Shown here: piece after piece, positions 50,366 to 63,458 of the stretch
How positions within the stretch are numbered: the stretch's first letter is position 1
Layout: every line of letters begins with the position of its first letter
NCBI GenBank assembly: GCA_003342815.1
Contig: PTEX01000163.1
Span: forward strand, 1,147,542 to 1,211,541
Length of the DNA stretch: 64,000 nt
From: Eudromia elegans
Lineage: Eukaryota > Chordata > Aves > Tinamiformes > Tinamidae
Direction: 5' to 3'
Position numbers and translations under genes: made by a program
Notes under the pieces: generated by a model
Database searches by the model: none
Told to the model about the DNA's origin: nothing
The model's input: the letters and a program-made list of their open reading frames with translations, nothing else

Positions 50366-50491
50366 CTAGTACTTTCCTTGCTTAAGTCTTTCAATGTGGT
50401 AGCACAACTTTAGTGCAGGCCCCAGCTTCAGTCCCATATATTTCATTATCATATCACTCCTCAGTAAGAGTAAGGCCTTCCCATCAATTTC
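50366..50491 (-). CDS. SCML2: SCML2 last coding exon: end of the SAM domain and stop codon
   Basis: The acceptor ends TTGTGCAG. The 126-base reading frame starts in phase 0 with [20 protein letters not shown], continues [20 protein letters not shown] and stops at TAG (50368-50366). With the preceding exon this makes a complete SAM domain, including the [10 protein letters not shown] and [14 protein letters not shown] motifs that form the polymer interface in Scm-family SAM domains. Position and content identify the protein C-terminus. Confidence 0.96.
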   Translation of the reverse strand, partial: EIDGKALLLLRSDMIMKYMGLKLGPALKLCYHIERLKQGKY

Positions 50492-51961
50492 CTGCACAAG
50501 GAAGAGAATAAACAAAACAACATAAAACCACTTTAACAACATGCATGATGAAACTGGAAAGTATATTATTTTTATCTATACTACAGTACGTAGCAAAATT
50601 AAGGCAATAACATCATACAATCTAATATGACTGATGGTCAAGGTATTTTTAATGTATGAGTTAAGTATTTGAGACACTAAAAAAATTAAAGTTAAAAAAA
50701 AGTCTTTGGAATTAGGTACCAAGTGAAACAAAAAGTGAATGGGTCAAGGAAAAAAGGCTGAAAAAGAAGGCCCATGCAGTCAGAGATTAAGTGATCCAAG
50801 CAAGGAGGCCTTGCAGTGAACCTTGAACACAGCTGTGGGAGGATTCTGGCATGCTCATGCAAACAGTCACATGGAGGAAGGGGTTACCAACCAGCTAAAT
50901 CTGTGAAACAAGACAAATCTATGTGCAGGTTAAACTAGACATTGTTAGGATCAAGACTGAGGACAACTTATTCAAATTTCAACAGCCTTGTTGAGAAGCT
51001 GATGAAATGTGACCGTCCTAAGCTCTTGGCAGCATTGCATTTTGTAGCAAACAGTTAGTTCCCTAAAACAGCACAAACAAACAAAACATAAATCTAACAA
51101 AACAAGTGACATTTGGTCTTGTTATACAACTAAGACATCTGACAAAAAGTCCTGTTAAAACTTACCTTGTTTTTTTTCCTTCAAATCTAGCCTACTCTGA
51201 AATGTAACTGTTAGTAAAAGCTGGTGCAAACCAAGGACAAAATAAATGCCTTTGACCTCATGCAAAAAAGCGTGCAGAAGACACAGATCACTGGAGAGCT
51301 TGGCAACAGGTTCTGCTAAGGAGAAGCCAACCTCTTTTTGTGAGGTTAATTTCATCATCTATGATGAAATAACAAAGCTGGGCAGTCTGCTAGAGAAGCA
51401 AAGTGGGAAGGAAGAGGAGTAACTAACACCAAAAACTGACAGTTTTTCTAAATACAGGATCGAGTTAGATCCCGTGTGATGTTGCACATTGGTAAAATAG
51501 ACAGACTTTTTAACTGATCCTCTGAATTTTACAGTTAATGATCAAATGCAAAGCTTAAAAGGTCCAACAGCTTGTCTACTCTGGGACAACCAGTCTACAA
51601 AGAGACTATCTTAGAGAGCAGACATCTACACAGACTAGGTAGCTCATACTGCATCTACTGCATTGTACCTTCACCAGAGGTACTAAGGACTTACATTGGC
51701 CATCAGAATATGGAATTCTAGTTTTCTCTATACACACTAGAAAGCAGCAGCAATTTGCTTTAGTCTAACAAGGCTGGAACACAGAGAACACACACCACAG
51801 CAGGAGTTCTGGAAGAAAAAAATAATTTTCAGTCTCTAACACACAGGTGGGTACAGTCTGCCCTACCTTTAATTGCAAATACAGTGACTGACACGAAAGG
51901 TGTATTCTAAGAATTAATGAGATAGGTAAAAACTACAAGAAAGAATGGATATGTATCATAC

Positions 51962-52125
51962 ATGTCTCCTAAAGAGTTCTGCATGTGGAGCTAGTGCCTG
52001 TGGATCAGCTTCTTTCACAAAGCGCATTACTTCCTCTATTGACCAGGTGGAAGGATCCTTATTTGATATTCTTGAAGGTTCCCTTTTCAGTGCATTCAGA
52101 TCTGGTCCAGTTGTGGAACTTGCAG
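51962..52125 (-). CDS. SCML2: SCML2 exon: first half of the SAM domain
   Basis: A 164-base exon that begins two bases into a codon and ends on a codon boundary. After a short linker it encodes DPSTWSIEEVMRFVKEADPQ and then ALAPHAELFRRH, the first helices of the SAM (SPM) domain of Scm proteins. DPSTW-S is the usual family start. The donor is GTATGA. The acceptor tract is T/A-rich and rather weak, ending ATTATAAG. Confidence 0.94.
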
Positions 52126-52825
52126 CTTATAATATAAAAATATCATGAAAGGAAGAAGTATCACTAGTCTATACAGGGATAACATATTTCATTTTACAAA
52201 AAGACAGTTTTAGTACTAACAACAAACTTATTTTGTTCCTCTTTTGCAATATATCAACATGAAAGATGTTTTTATTTTCCTCCAAATAACATCAGTTTCG
52301 TTTGTCTTTAAATGCCTTATGTAACTGCTCCTATTTTTAGCAGCATAAGCATTAGCATTATGTCATACCTAGGGGGATTAGTTTGATAGTTAGTTCCTGG
52401 GACCCAGGATGCCAGGAACGGGGAATGTGGCAAAGGCACATTAAGCTGTGCAGGCAGAAGGAGGGACAGGAAGAAACCTTATCTCCCTATTTCAGTAACA
52501 CAGTAAAAGTGGATAAGAGGCTCAAGATGAGAGCTGCATAAAACTAAAACTCTCCGGTGAGGTCTGTGGCAGGGTCTGTAATAGCAGTGAGTGAAAGTGC
52601 AGCAGGCAAAATCCCTCTGGCTTCCACAGAAGTATTAGTTTTAATAAGCTTAAATTCTGTGTTGGAAGCTACACTAGCAGGTTTGACACTTTTGGCAACA
52701 GCACGGCATTTCACTCCATATGCAGGCTTGTCTGTGGCAAAGTACTTCTTTATGCGTTAACTCTTGGATTTTGTGCATTCACGAAAGCAGCTATGTTCTC
52801 GGGAAAGTTTAGGCACGCAGCATAC

Positions 52826-53104
52826 CTTCAATCCGCCTCTGTATTCGATTCCTGCTAACTTCGTAGTAACTGCTGTTCCCAGCAGAGCTCAAGGAGAGCC
52901 GGCAGAGGACCGAGGCTGAGTTTGAGGTAGCAGTGCCTGGCTGAAGGGAGCTCCTGTAGTATGGCGCGCTCCCGGGAGCCTGGTACTCAGTGGAGTTTCG
53001 CCGCGCTGGGCTTGAAGGATTTACTGAATTCAGGGCAGAATCCAGGGAGTCCTCAGAAAAACGGTGTTCTTTGGAAGTGCTGTTTCCCTCGAGAGGCAAT
53101 GTCT
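52826..53104 (-). CDS. SCML2: SCML2 exon: serine-rich linker before the SAM domain
   Basis: A 279-base exon with donor GTATGC right after RRIE plus one base. It encodes about 92 codons rich in Ser, Asn, Pro and Tyr (ETLPLEGNSTSKEHRFSEDS near the start, RNRIQRRIE at the end), with no recognised fold; it is a low-complexity linker. The acceptor is a tandem TAGCAG, so the exon may start at 53104 or at 53107. The longer form adds one alanine. The phases fit both neighbours in either case. Confidence 0.85.
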
Positions 53105-56100
53105 CTGCTACATAAAAAACAAACAGTGATCAGTTGAAAGTGCTGGACTTGCTAACCTTCTTACTTAATTCCACTCTGTGCTCTCTTCCAGCTAAGAGCA
53201 GAGTCTAAGCCTGCCAATGAATCTGTGAAGCAAGCACAACTACAGTCTTTGCCCTTTTCTTCAAGTAATCACTAGGTTCTTGGCATATTTACAATAAAAA
53301 AAAGAACAGGTCAAATTTGAGACAGACTTTCATAAATCGTTTCAGTCACATTTGCAAGACAACAAGGAAAGGAACACAGTAAAAATCTGCTTTATAAAAC
53401 TGTCTGATGTTAATGTTGACACATATGCAAGCTTGGTCAGCATTCTCATCATCTTTTTATAAATGTATTCTCAAAATCACTAATGAGATAATTAATCACT
53501 AACTATTGTGTTTATTTTGCAAGAGGTTTCTAATAAGAGTTCTTGTGTTACCAGTTCTTCCACTTGTTCTGAACAATAGAGGGAACCATTAATTTAAAAA
53601 GCAAAACAAGTAGCCAATTGTCCCTTATGGATCACAGTACATTCAGACACAGTGGCTGCCATTGAAAATAGAAGTGGTTATACACAAAAGCTGCAGAAAG
53701 CTCTGAGTCTTAGGTACAGGTAAGCTAACACGAACACATGCCGACTACAAGGCTGTATCTACACGGAGTTAGTTTTTTGCTGAGGGTATACACAGCAAAA
53801 GGTTTGTGCAAAGCTAAACTAAAGATAAATGTAAACAAGCAAACCCACTGCACAAGTTAAAAAAAAAAGTTGCAGCTTTTCCTCAGGAAAGGGGTGTAAA
53901 CACACTTCCTTTTTTCATTTTGATCAGTTATCTGCTATTTTCTACTCTTGAAAACAAAATCAATCTTAGAAGTTCTGCTAAAACTACTCCTACACCAGCT
54001 GAGGGGAGCTCAGTTGGTTCCTTTCTCTCTGCCCCAGGACAGGAGATGGGTCTGTTTGATTACTAAAAATTTCCATTCTTGCCCTACCCCAATTCAAGCC
54101 AGATGAGGGGCAATAGCCTAAATGGGGGCTGAAGGGAGTGAATCAGTGAACACTCCTCTGGTCTCTAACACTTCCACACATTCTTCTCCATCACCCTAGC
54201 CCAGGACCCAGCATGGGAAAAGAAGCTGGAAGCACCAGGTATGAATCTAAAAGAAATAGATGTGTCTTTGCCACCAGAGTGAAGAGCTGGAAAACATAGC
54301 TAACAGACCCACAGAGGTGCAAACTCTACATGGTGTTCTTGAAAATTACTTCAGGAAAGCTATAAAACACATAGGAGTGAAGCAGCCTGCCCTTCTGGAT
54401 AAGAATTGGTACAGTCTGTGAAACCAGGTTCCAAAATAAGTTTTACTCTCCTTCTTGTGTTGAGACTTTGAATTATTTGGGGGGCAAATACTGCAAATAA
54501 AACTTAAGGAAGAGTATTTTCCTAAAAAAACTTGTGAGTTTCTCAAGCACTTCCTTAACTTGCTTCATGAGTTTAGTGAGGAATTGCTAAGTATATTTTG
54601 CAGTTATGGTCTTCAGACAACATAATCCTGAAGGGAAATGAAGAGACTCAGAGAAACATCCCCTTACTGAACTCAGTAAGGCAGAACTGCAAGAAGATGT
54701 AATATCCTTCATTAGACTAGACAGCTGTGCTGAAAAGCAGCTTTTAAGAACAAGTCCTTCTTTGATTCAGTATTCTACCTAACACCCTAAAAGCTACACG
54801 TAGGGACAAAGAACGTAAGAGCTAAACTAGTATTTGCTTTTTCTCAAGAGAGCCTTATTTTACCTCAAAATATCCAAACACTTTGTTTTATAATAAGAGC
54901 CAAAACAACCACTTCCTGGTTTATCAGATCTGAACAAAAGAAAAAAAAAAAAAAAAAAAAAACCAAAGTGGATACTGAGGTTTTCACAGAAAACATTAAA
55001 CCTCTTCACACTTGTCATCTTGAAGTAGTAGCAGCAATTCACTGAAATGAAAACAAAGCAATCATTCTACAGAAGTTCAGAAGACCAAAAAGCAGAGGTA
55101 ATATTTTAAATGGTTATAGAAAGCTGGTCAAAGCTCAGAAGGCTTGGAATGCAGAATGAATTAATGGACACAATATTGCCCAACAGGAAGTTTCCACTAG
55201 AATATACAAGCATGTTTCCACCGACACCAACGTCTTAAAAATGAACCTTTTTGAAAGCAATCAAGCAGATAGCCCTAATGGGAGAAAATACATTTTCAAA
55301 TACTTATTTTACTTGATCTTTTTAAGATTTTAAAATCTGCCTGTATTACTATAAGAATCTAACTGTATTTATTCTAATCCTATCCTAGATTTCTCTCTGA
55401 TGTTATATATCTTACATTTAACAGTATTGGAAAGGTCTGGATCAGATCAATTGGTTTTTTTTTTTTTTTTTTCCTAAGATGCTAGTGTTTAAATTCATCT
55501 TAATATCAGTCCTCAGTCCACATACACAATATGGGAAAGTTGGCTGGACCATCACAGCCTTCAGAGGCATTTCTGTCCCGCAACTATATAGTCCTATCTA
55601 CTCCCTTTCCATCCATCTAGGTTCTCTACAAAAACAAAAATAAATAAATGAACAAATAAATAAATCCCCAAAGAAACAGCTATAATCTTCTTAAAAAGAA
55701 CACTCATCTGGTGTGACTGCTGATCCAACACTGCTGTCTGGCAGAGCTTGGCAGTCAATGGGGCAGTGAATGACAAAAGCTTTGTATTTCATTGTTTTGA
55801 GCAGTTGTGAACCACCACTGTATGGGAACAGAACAGGGTTTCTCGTGTTTCATTGGAGGTTCCACTGCAGAATACCTGATCTCTGGGCAAATTAACAAAA
55901 GACCTATAAAGGACCTTACAGTTTAAATGTAAAGATGGCAGCAGACTCTTTAACACAAGCCATCCAAATCCTGCAAAGGCTTTCCAATTTCCGGAAGCTC
56001 CTCTGGGATTCCTTAGTCCAAAGCTCTGCTTCATACGTAACCGGATGATGTAACTGGCTGCGGCAGTGAGAGCATTTTGTTTCCAGGGGGAGATTATTAT

Positions 56101-58014
56101 CCCTCTCCTCACCTTTATCTTTCACAGCTTCAAGAGGATATTGTTAAGAGAGCAGAAAAACTGGCAAAAATCTGCAAAACATATCCCTGAGCAGATCAGA
56201 AGAAAAGTGAGCTGTTTGAAAGACCCTTTCCCACAATTATTCCATTTAGCCTTCAAATTATATTTCAAAACAACTATTTCATGACAACTATGTCTCAATG
56301 GAGCCAGAACCTTTTTAGGATAGGTCTTTCTTGCTAACCAATCCATGACTGACCGCTATGAAATTACCTCCAGATTTTCAGCAGAGGACATTGATCTAAT
56401 GGAAAACACACAACACTGGAGAATATTTTGCCTCTTGAAACACACAGAGTACAAACTCAAATCTCTGATATCATGACAAAGTACTTATTTATCTTGCTTT
56501 TAAGTTCAGATAATCGCACTTTATAATGAACTGATTTCCAATATATTTTAAGGAATACATCAATTTAATCTGCAAAAGGGATTCAACCTACTCAATAAGT
56601 ATTTAAAAGCAGTATATGTCTGCATGTTTGTTTTGAGAGAGATTTCTTGCAGGATAATGGAGGTTAACTCAAATAATCACTTTGTTCAAGCAACTCCATT
56701 TCAGTAATTTACATCAAGTTACACAGCAGAAATATCTGACTTACTTCCACAGATGTCTTGTACACCTAAACAATACTTCTTTAGGGAACAGTTGTGTATT
56801 TATTAGTAATTTCTGTTGCTTCCTCCTATGTATTACCTTTTACATATTATATATGTAGAAGTAAATAAGCTATATTTACATAAAAGAATAAATCACACCA
56901 TTTTAAATAAAGAGGATACCCAGGTAAAACGTTCAGACAGAATGATAGTTCTAACTCTAGTCCTTTAAGTTTTAATCTGCATGGAGAAGGAGATCTTTCT
57001 GCCTCTACAGATGCCAATATACATAAAATGACCTGAAGATCTCCAAAAGCAAATAAACAAACAAAAATAGCACCATGAAACAACTAGCTAGTCTCTGCCA
57101 CACTTCAAAAATGCCTTTGGATATTCTATGCAGCTCTATCACAACAAGAGAAAATCAAGATGAGTCGAAACTGGAAAACTGCTAAGCTTTAAAGAATTAC
57201 ACAGTGAAGGCAGAGTACACTTATGTAAGTCTCTTCTGCTGAGGCTTAATAAAACACGCTTCGTGTCTGAGAGGGACTAGAAGTAGAGGCACAGCCAGCT
57301 GCTGCAGCCGGGCTGCAGTGCAGGAAGAGGCACCATTCACCAGCCAGCTGCAGCAATCCCACAGCTGGCTGCCACACAGAGCTCAGGTGGGCTGCCCTCT
57401 GCGCGGCTGCCTTTCGCTCAGCCCTTCCCTGTGCTCATCTGACACCATGGCGAGTCAGTGCATAGAACCGCGCTGCAAAAGGCTGTTTGCTTCACCAAAT
57501 GTTCCTCAGTGCCTTGGCTCTCTGATCCTGCTTACAACCCACTGCAGGAGGTATGGGAGTCCTGCAAGCTCAAGGAAACAGGGAAAGCAGGGCCACCTCA
57601 ACCTGCAGTGGCAGCTGGCTGTAAGCTCAGCCTAATGGAGCGATACCCTTACTAACTTGTTGGCCCCAGTCCAGAGTTATTAGGAGTTGCTTCTGATTTA
57701 TTTGCTAACCCATTTTAAGGCAACTGGCTTTTTACTAAATTACCATATATGAAGCATGGGGCTTCATCCATCATCCACCTGCCTAAGCCTCTTCATGAAA
57801 AGGGCCAACATGTTCAGGCGAAGGACTTCTAGAATTTGCAGTACATCTTCTGTAAGTGCAATATTTGTGCCACTCACCAATAATTAACATACTCTCTCAT
57901 CCTGACATGTCAAAGGCTGGAAACAAAGTAGACAAGAGCTGTATTTTTTTTTTAAACTAGAAATACTGAAATCATAAATAATCCTCATATATAGTCCAAA
58001 TACAATGTAATTAC
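53105..58014 (-). other. SCML2: SCML2 intron, 4.9 kb
   Basis: Bounded by a GTAAT donor at 58014 and the tandem acceptor at 53105-53110. It is AT-rich, with A22 and T18 runs. A GC-richer patch at 57290-57640 carries a 105-codon + strand open frame with no recognised similarity. No extra exon is needed, because the phases of the flanking exons fit directly. Confidence 0.8.
54941..54962. repeat. Poly(A)22 in an SCML2 intron
   Basis: Twenty-two A on the + strand, inside the intron between the exons at 58015 and 53104. An 18-base T run at 55455-55472 lies about 500 bases away in the same intron. Confidence 0.93.
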
Positions 58015-58128
58015 CTTCAGATGGATGAGCATCATTTCTGGGAAGCTTAGGGGAAAGAGGGGCAGTATATGGTGGAGAGTCCTGAGAGTATCGTTTAGAA
58101 CCTCTGTTTTCAGATATTTCTTCTTTTG
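58015..58128 (-). CDS. SCML2: SCML2 exon: linker between the SLED and SAM domains
   Basis: A 114-base phase-1/phase-1 exon with acceptor CTTCACAG and donor GTAATT. It encodes a polar linker starting KEEISENRGSKRYSQDSPPY and containing TAPLSPKLP. The PLSPKLP motif is also remembered from mammalian SCML2. The region is probably disordered; serine and proline followed by lysine suggest possible SP phosphorylation sites, which is inference only. Confidence 0.9.
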
Positions 58129-59169
58129 CTGTGAAGAGAAGTCATCAGCTATTATTCTAACATAAAAAATATTTATGGGGGAAGTCAAGGGACAAAAAAG
58201 AAGACACACACCACAAGCATTCACCAGATTACAACTCAGTTTGTGTCACCCAGACAGTCATTCTGATACAAACTTTGAAAGTTGAAGAAGAGCTTAGCTG
58301 TTCTGTCATGCAAATTATCTTGACCCTATCCATTTTATGAAAAGAGATAAAATTACAGACTTCCATATGATTATCAAAAAGGGAAAAATAAGTATTATCT
58401 AAAGCAGCACCTGGAAGACAGACTCAGTTCTATGATGTCCATAAGAAGTTTGATATCCAATAAGAATCTTCTGAAATTGCACTGATATCAATGATTTCTC
58501 AGTTTAGTTCCTGGTAACCCATGGGTTAAGAGGTGAAACACCAAGCTCTGCAAATGATCTGCTGGGAGATTTTTGGCAAGCTGATTTCCCCCACCTCTTC
58601 ATCCTCTCTATGCAGCAGACAAAGATACCGGCCTCATGCAGAATATCACAAGCAGCCAGCTGCAAAGCATCCCAGTTTTTCCTTTAAAGGACTAGATGGC
58701 ACATAGTAGAATGCGGAAAAGTTTCGGAGCTGTCATTGTGAATACAGAGGGAAGAAAGCATCTTCTACTCATATGGGAAAGGTTGAACTGGATTATCTTT
58801 CAGGGCAGGACCCTTATTACAAGGCAGTAAGCATCTTTTTGTACATTTATTTTTACGATCTGAACATAAATTGAAATGATGAAATGTGACATTTTGAGCT
58901 TGTACTTTTAGTAATATCTCAATGCTACAGTACACGTCTCCTGATGGGACTGCAAAAGAAAGTTTGCTGAACCAAGTGATTTCTGCACATGTGGTATGAA
59001 CTATCCCATCCTATCAAAACACTGCTGTACTGGAACTAATTCACTAAGAAGTGGAAAAGGATTCATTTCAATCAATTCAAGTTAAAGAAAGACTCCAAAG
59101 CTAAATTTCAGAAAGTCACCAACTCCTCAAAGATGCTGGTACTCGAAAATAACCACTGTTTAACAATAC

Positions 59170-59352
59170 CTGGTTTGTTCCTATCATATTCTGTAGGACT
59201 GTGTGCACATCCCATGTAGGGGCTGAAGGGCTGGCTACTAAAGAGATTATCACACTGCAGGCTGTGGCAGAGCTTCTCCAAGAAGCGAAGGACGAACGAC
59301 GCACTGTTTACAGCAGGAAGATGGATCGCGTGTTTCTCCCCGTCAAAGGAAG
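59170..59352 (-). CDS. SCML2: SCML2 exon: second half of the SLED domain
   Basis: The exon has 183 bases, an acceptor ending TTATTCACAG and a donor GTATTG, phase 1 at both ends. It encodes ASFDGEKHAIHLPAVNSASF followed by LRFLEKLCHSLQCDNLFSSQPFSPY and a less conserved tail rich in S, T and charged residues. The first codon is completed by the last base of the 63459-63662 exon, giving an unbroken SLED domain. The Cys/His-containing LEKLCHSLQCDNL segment is typical of the family. Confidence 0.95.
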
Positions 59353-62300
59353 CTGTGAATAAGGAGATAATGTCAAATACCCCCAAGCATCACAAGGTAT
59401 AGTAAAATACCATCATTAACTAAAGGAGAAAACATCCATCTTTGATTTACAGCCATCTTTGACTGCAAGAGACAAGAGAAGAGTAAACACTCAATTCTGG
59501 TATTCAGCAAATTTGCATCCACTGGGATGATTCTAACATGGTAAGTCCCTGCCAGTTTATATTTGCTCTGTGGAAACTTACTTCAATAAAATAGGTTTGG
59601 ATTTACACCAACACAGCAAAACTTGTAACTATTACCTCATCATCAAAACCTTATGTGTATTCTGTTACTAGCTTATAAAAGAGGAGAAAAAAACCCCACA
59701 TACACCGCCAAAAAAAGCGCAGGAAATAACACGAAAAGAACTCCTTACAGTATCTGTTTAAAAGCAACCAAGTAAACAAGAGTTTAATATGCCTTTTTGT
59801 TGCAGTTTCTAATTGAACTGCATGTACACCTATTACTGTTGAAATTTTGGTGGCAGAAACTGTTTGGCAATTTGCTATTTCACCCTGGGAGAAACTGACC
59901 CTGCTGTTGATGCTCTGCTGCTCAATTCCCCGCTCCTTTCACCGGGAACTGGGCAGCACACCTGCCACCACACCAGACACCAACAAATTTAGTGCCTATT
60001 AAGCTGAGCGATTCCGAAGAGTCTGGACATAGGTCTGCACCTTTAATTGTTGGTCACCTTCCCTGACCCCCACAGGGGTCGGACTGATACGATCGAAGAC
60101 ATTTTCCTTTTTTAAGTGATAAATCTTAGGATTTTGGAAAGATTTAATACTGCTAATACCAACAAAGAGGTAAATAATTACCACTACTTTAGGTGAAAAA
60201 AATAGTTATTTCTGTTTAGAAAGACATTACAGCAAAGCAGTCAAACTTGTAACTAAAGCTCAGGAATTAGAAAGCAGCAGCATAAACACCCTGTTACGTA
60301 TCACTTTCTCTTCCTGATTTTTTAGTTTATCAAATCACTTTCTGCTGTGAACACTAGACTCCAAACAGCAGGAGAGCTTTAAAGGATCAATATTTTGTTG
60401 GTGGTATGTGCATTTCCAAAACTCACAAGTGATAAGAAAGCCTTTACTCACAGAAGCTGAATTAAGGAACTTTCTACGATGTTTTATTCTTTTGTAAAAT
60501 GGATCACCTCTGTCCCTTGCTTCCCTGCTGGAATGGCCCATGCAAGTGCTTGAAGCTGCAAGTCAGTACAACGGGCAAATCCTGGAAGCACTTTTTTCCA
60601 CAGCCTGTTTGGTTTATCCAGACTCCAGTGTGCTCAAATGAAATCCTTATGATTCGCAGCCCCACATGTGGCTCAGACACAGAGTCCCCTACTTCCTGTT
60701 TGGGCAAGGGGGATTGAGAAGGGATTTGGGAAGGCATGTTTTTCCTTGGAAGTCAACCAGCTACAGCGAGCAACCGGGCTATGAGGCTGAATGCAGCCTA
60801 ATCTCCTGACAAATTTACTGTGAGGCAGTACTGTCAGCTACAGCAAAAATGTGAAATGCTTTATAATAGCCTTATGGGTCTTTGCATATGACCTTGGGGA
60901 ATTGACTTACTCTCTGTGCCTTACTTTTCATTTCAAAAAGAAGTGCTGAAAAGAACAATATTATCTTAGAGTTTCCAGGTGGGTATAGCATGAAATAACT
61001 GCGGCAATCAGATTTTTCAAGCATTACATACTATGAGAAACAGGCAAATATAAGTATCCAGTACATGCACAGCTCCCTGTATCCCTAAACATCAAGGGGC
61101 ATCTCTGACAACTCCCACTCAGGGTAGAAGATCCCGATCCACAGGCGTCTCTGGGTCCTCTGCCTGAAGAGGACCTAAGCCCATTTCCCAGATAAATGCT
61201 AGGGGAAGCATAAAAAGGGTATTTCTGAGGTGCACCCAGCCCTGCCTTTAATGACAAATAAACGGGTACTAGATCTTATGTGCATACCAGCCCCTAGGAG
61301 GAAGGGTCATTCTTATTCCTTTACCTTTCATTTTGTAAGTGCATTTTAAAGAGAAGGTTTGAGCCAGGAGAAAGGCTGAGGAGACCTGAACTAAATGTTC
61401 ATGTCTGATAGTGAGGAAATTCACCCAAGAGTCTAATTTAAATCTTCTCGAGCAAAGAATTAATCTGAACCACAGTCTATTTCACCCCAACAAACGCCAT
61501 AGTCTATGAGCTGTGAGCTAAAAGGAGAAGAGAGCCTGACACCACCACCATTACTGACCTTGTTAATCAAGTCTTTAATTTCCTTTCAATTACATTTGCT
61601 TGAATTGAAACCTTATGCATCAAGCAAAACTAAAACAGTTTGTGCTTTTGTTCGAGTAAGAAAAGATGAAAAAAAACCTAAATTCAGTTCCATTCAAAAC
61701 AATTATTTTCTTTGGCAGCTGAACCAAAAGAACCCTCTAATTATTCACACATATTCTTGCAAGATCATTTTATCCATGTCCTCATCAGCACACAGTTGCT
61801 TTCTTATAGGAAATTTCATGAGTCTACAAGACACACCTTTGCTTATTCTCCACTGCAACACAAATTAACTGTTTTTCAGTTACTCAAAATGCACCAAAAC
61901 CACTTTCAAGGAAAAAGCTCTACTTTATTCTGTAATTCTGCATTTTATTCTACTGTCCCTTGTCCCTTACTGTTCACACATACAGCTGGTTATAATGTGC
62001 AGCATTAACCTAATTGACATTTTGTGACTCTAAAAATATTACAGAAGAATTTGATAAAATGTTTTGCAGCTCTCTAAAACCTGACAGTATCCAAGACCCA
62101 GCTTTAGGAGCACTCTATGTAACCAAATTCCTCAAATTCAGAGCTACTAAGCAGACTTCCCTAAATCCAGGCTGTGTAATGAGGTTAGGTGCAGAATTAC
62201 CATTCATTTTCATAAAAAATTTTTAAATCTAAACAAATCAGAATTAAAAAGAAACTTCAAAACATCCATCTCCTCTGTGAAGTACTTGCTTTCATTTAGT

Positions 62301-63458
62301 CAGAGTGGCAGATAGGCCACCAGCCTAGGATTTAGTCCCTCATGATAAGTGACTGCCAATAGAACACTGGCAGTGCACATCTTGGAAGGGATTTGTTTGA
62401 GTGATGTCTGAAATAGGTAGAGTGGAATATTTTAATAATTGTTTTTTCATGCATCTTGCAAAAATAAAGATTTGAAAACCACACTGTGTAGTTAAATGTT
62501 TACAGCAGAGAAGAAAATTCCATTTTGTGAACAAACTAATGGAGAGGCAAGGATGACTGAATCTCCGGTATGTGCAGGGAAGGATGCTGTGCTTTAAATA
62601 TTCTTAGACAGGAATGAAGATTTAATTAAACTCATATTCCACTAATTATCTATCACATCTAGTGCTAATGTATGGAGATTAATGTAACACAAAGTCTTTT
62701 TACTGCCACTGATGGAATTATGAATTGATGTGCTAATAGTTATATGGAATATTTCCTACAAAGGGAAAAAAAAAAAAAAAAAAAAGAAAAAAAGAAAAAA
62801 GCCAAGCAGTAGCTATTCAGTTTGAGATATAGGGATAATTTATCTGTAGACCCAACATTAATTCATAGCAGAAATAAAGCTATTCCGTAATGGATGACAA
62901 AGGTGGAGGAACAGTGACCTAAGACACTGCTCATATTCTGGGTAAGGGTAAACGGAAGCAGCAGCAATTTTTAACATACAGAATCATTTACCTGCAAACT
63001 AAACGGATTACGCTGAAACTTTTCACCTGGTTGGTTAAGGCATTAAGAACAGGATCACTAGTTACGGATGAGATTATGCAAATGACTTTTACTAATAAAG
63101 CTGGCATTTGACTTGCACTGAATATACTCGACAATGCTTGGTTATAGCTGTTAGAGGAGATGCACAAGGTCTCCTTAGCAATGAGGACCCAACAGTGCTG
63201 TGTGCACATGACTTTGAATTGCTATAGCTGAGTTTTTAAATATAAAGAATTGTTCAAGTCATTCTGTCTCTACACTGAAATAAATTAAGCACCATCAATA
63301 CTCACTTCGCAAAGAAAGTCACAAGAAAGCATTCTTGACTGTGCTTAGAGAGTTACAAAAGTAATATAAAACCATTGCAACTATTTCAACTCTCCAGCCT
63401 CACCACAATTCCACAACTAAGTGAAGAAAAGAAAAAAAAGCAACACAGCTTTGCATAC
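59353..63458 (-). other. SCML2: SCML2 intron, 4.1 kb, splitting the SLED domain
   Basis: It runs from a GTATGC donor to a TTATTCACAG acceptor. It is AT-rich with the A-rich tract at 62766-62800. No further coding exon is recognised, and the two flanking exons give a continuous SLED domain. Confidence 0.85.
62766..62800. repeat. Poly(A) / A-rich tract in an SCML2 intron
   Basis: Twenty A followed by interrupted A runs up to 62800, in the intron between the two SLED exons. Confidence 0.93.

Noticed and set aside
57318..57635. 105-codon + strand open frame inside an SCML2 intron
   Set aside because: Antisense to SCML2, no recognisable similarity, and in a local GC-rich patch.
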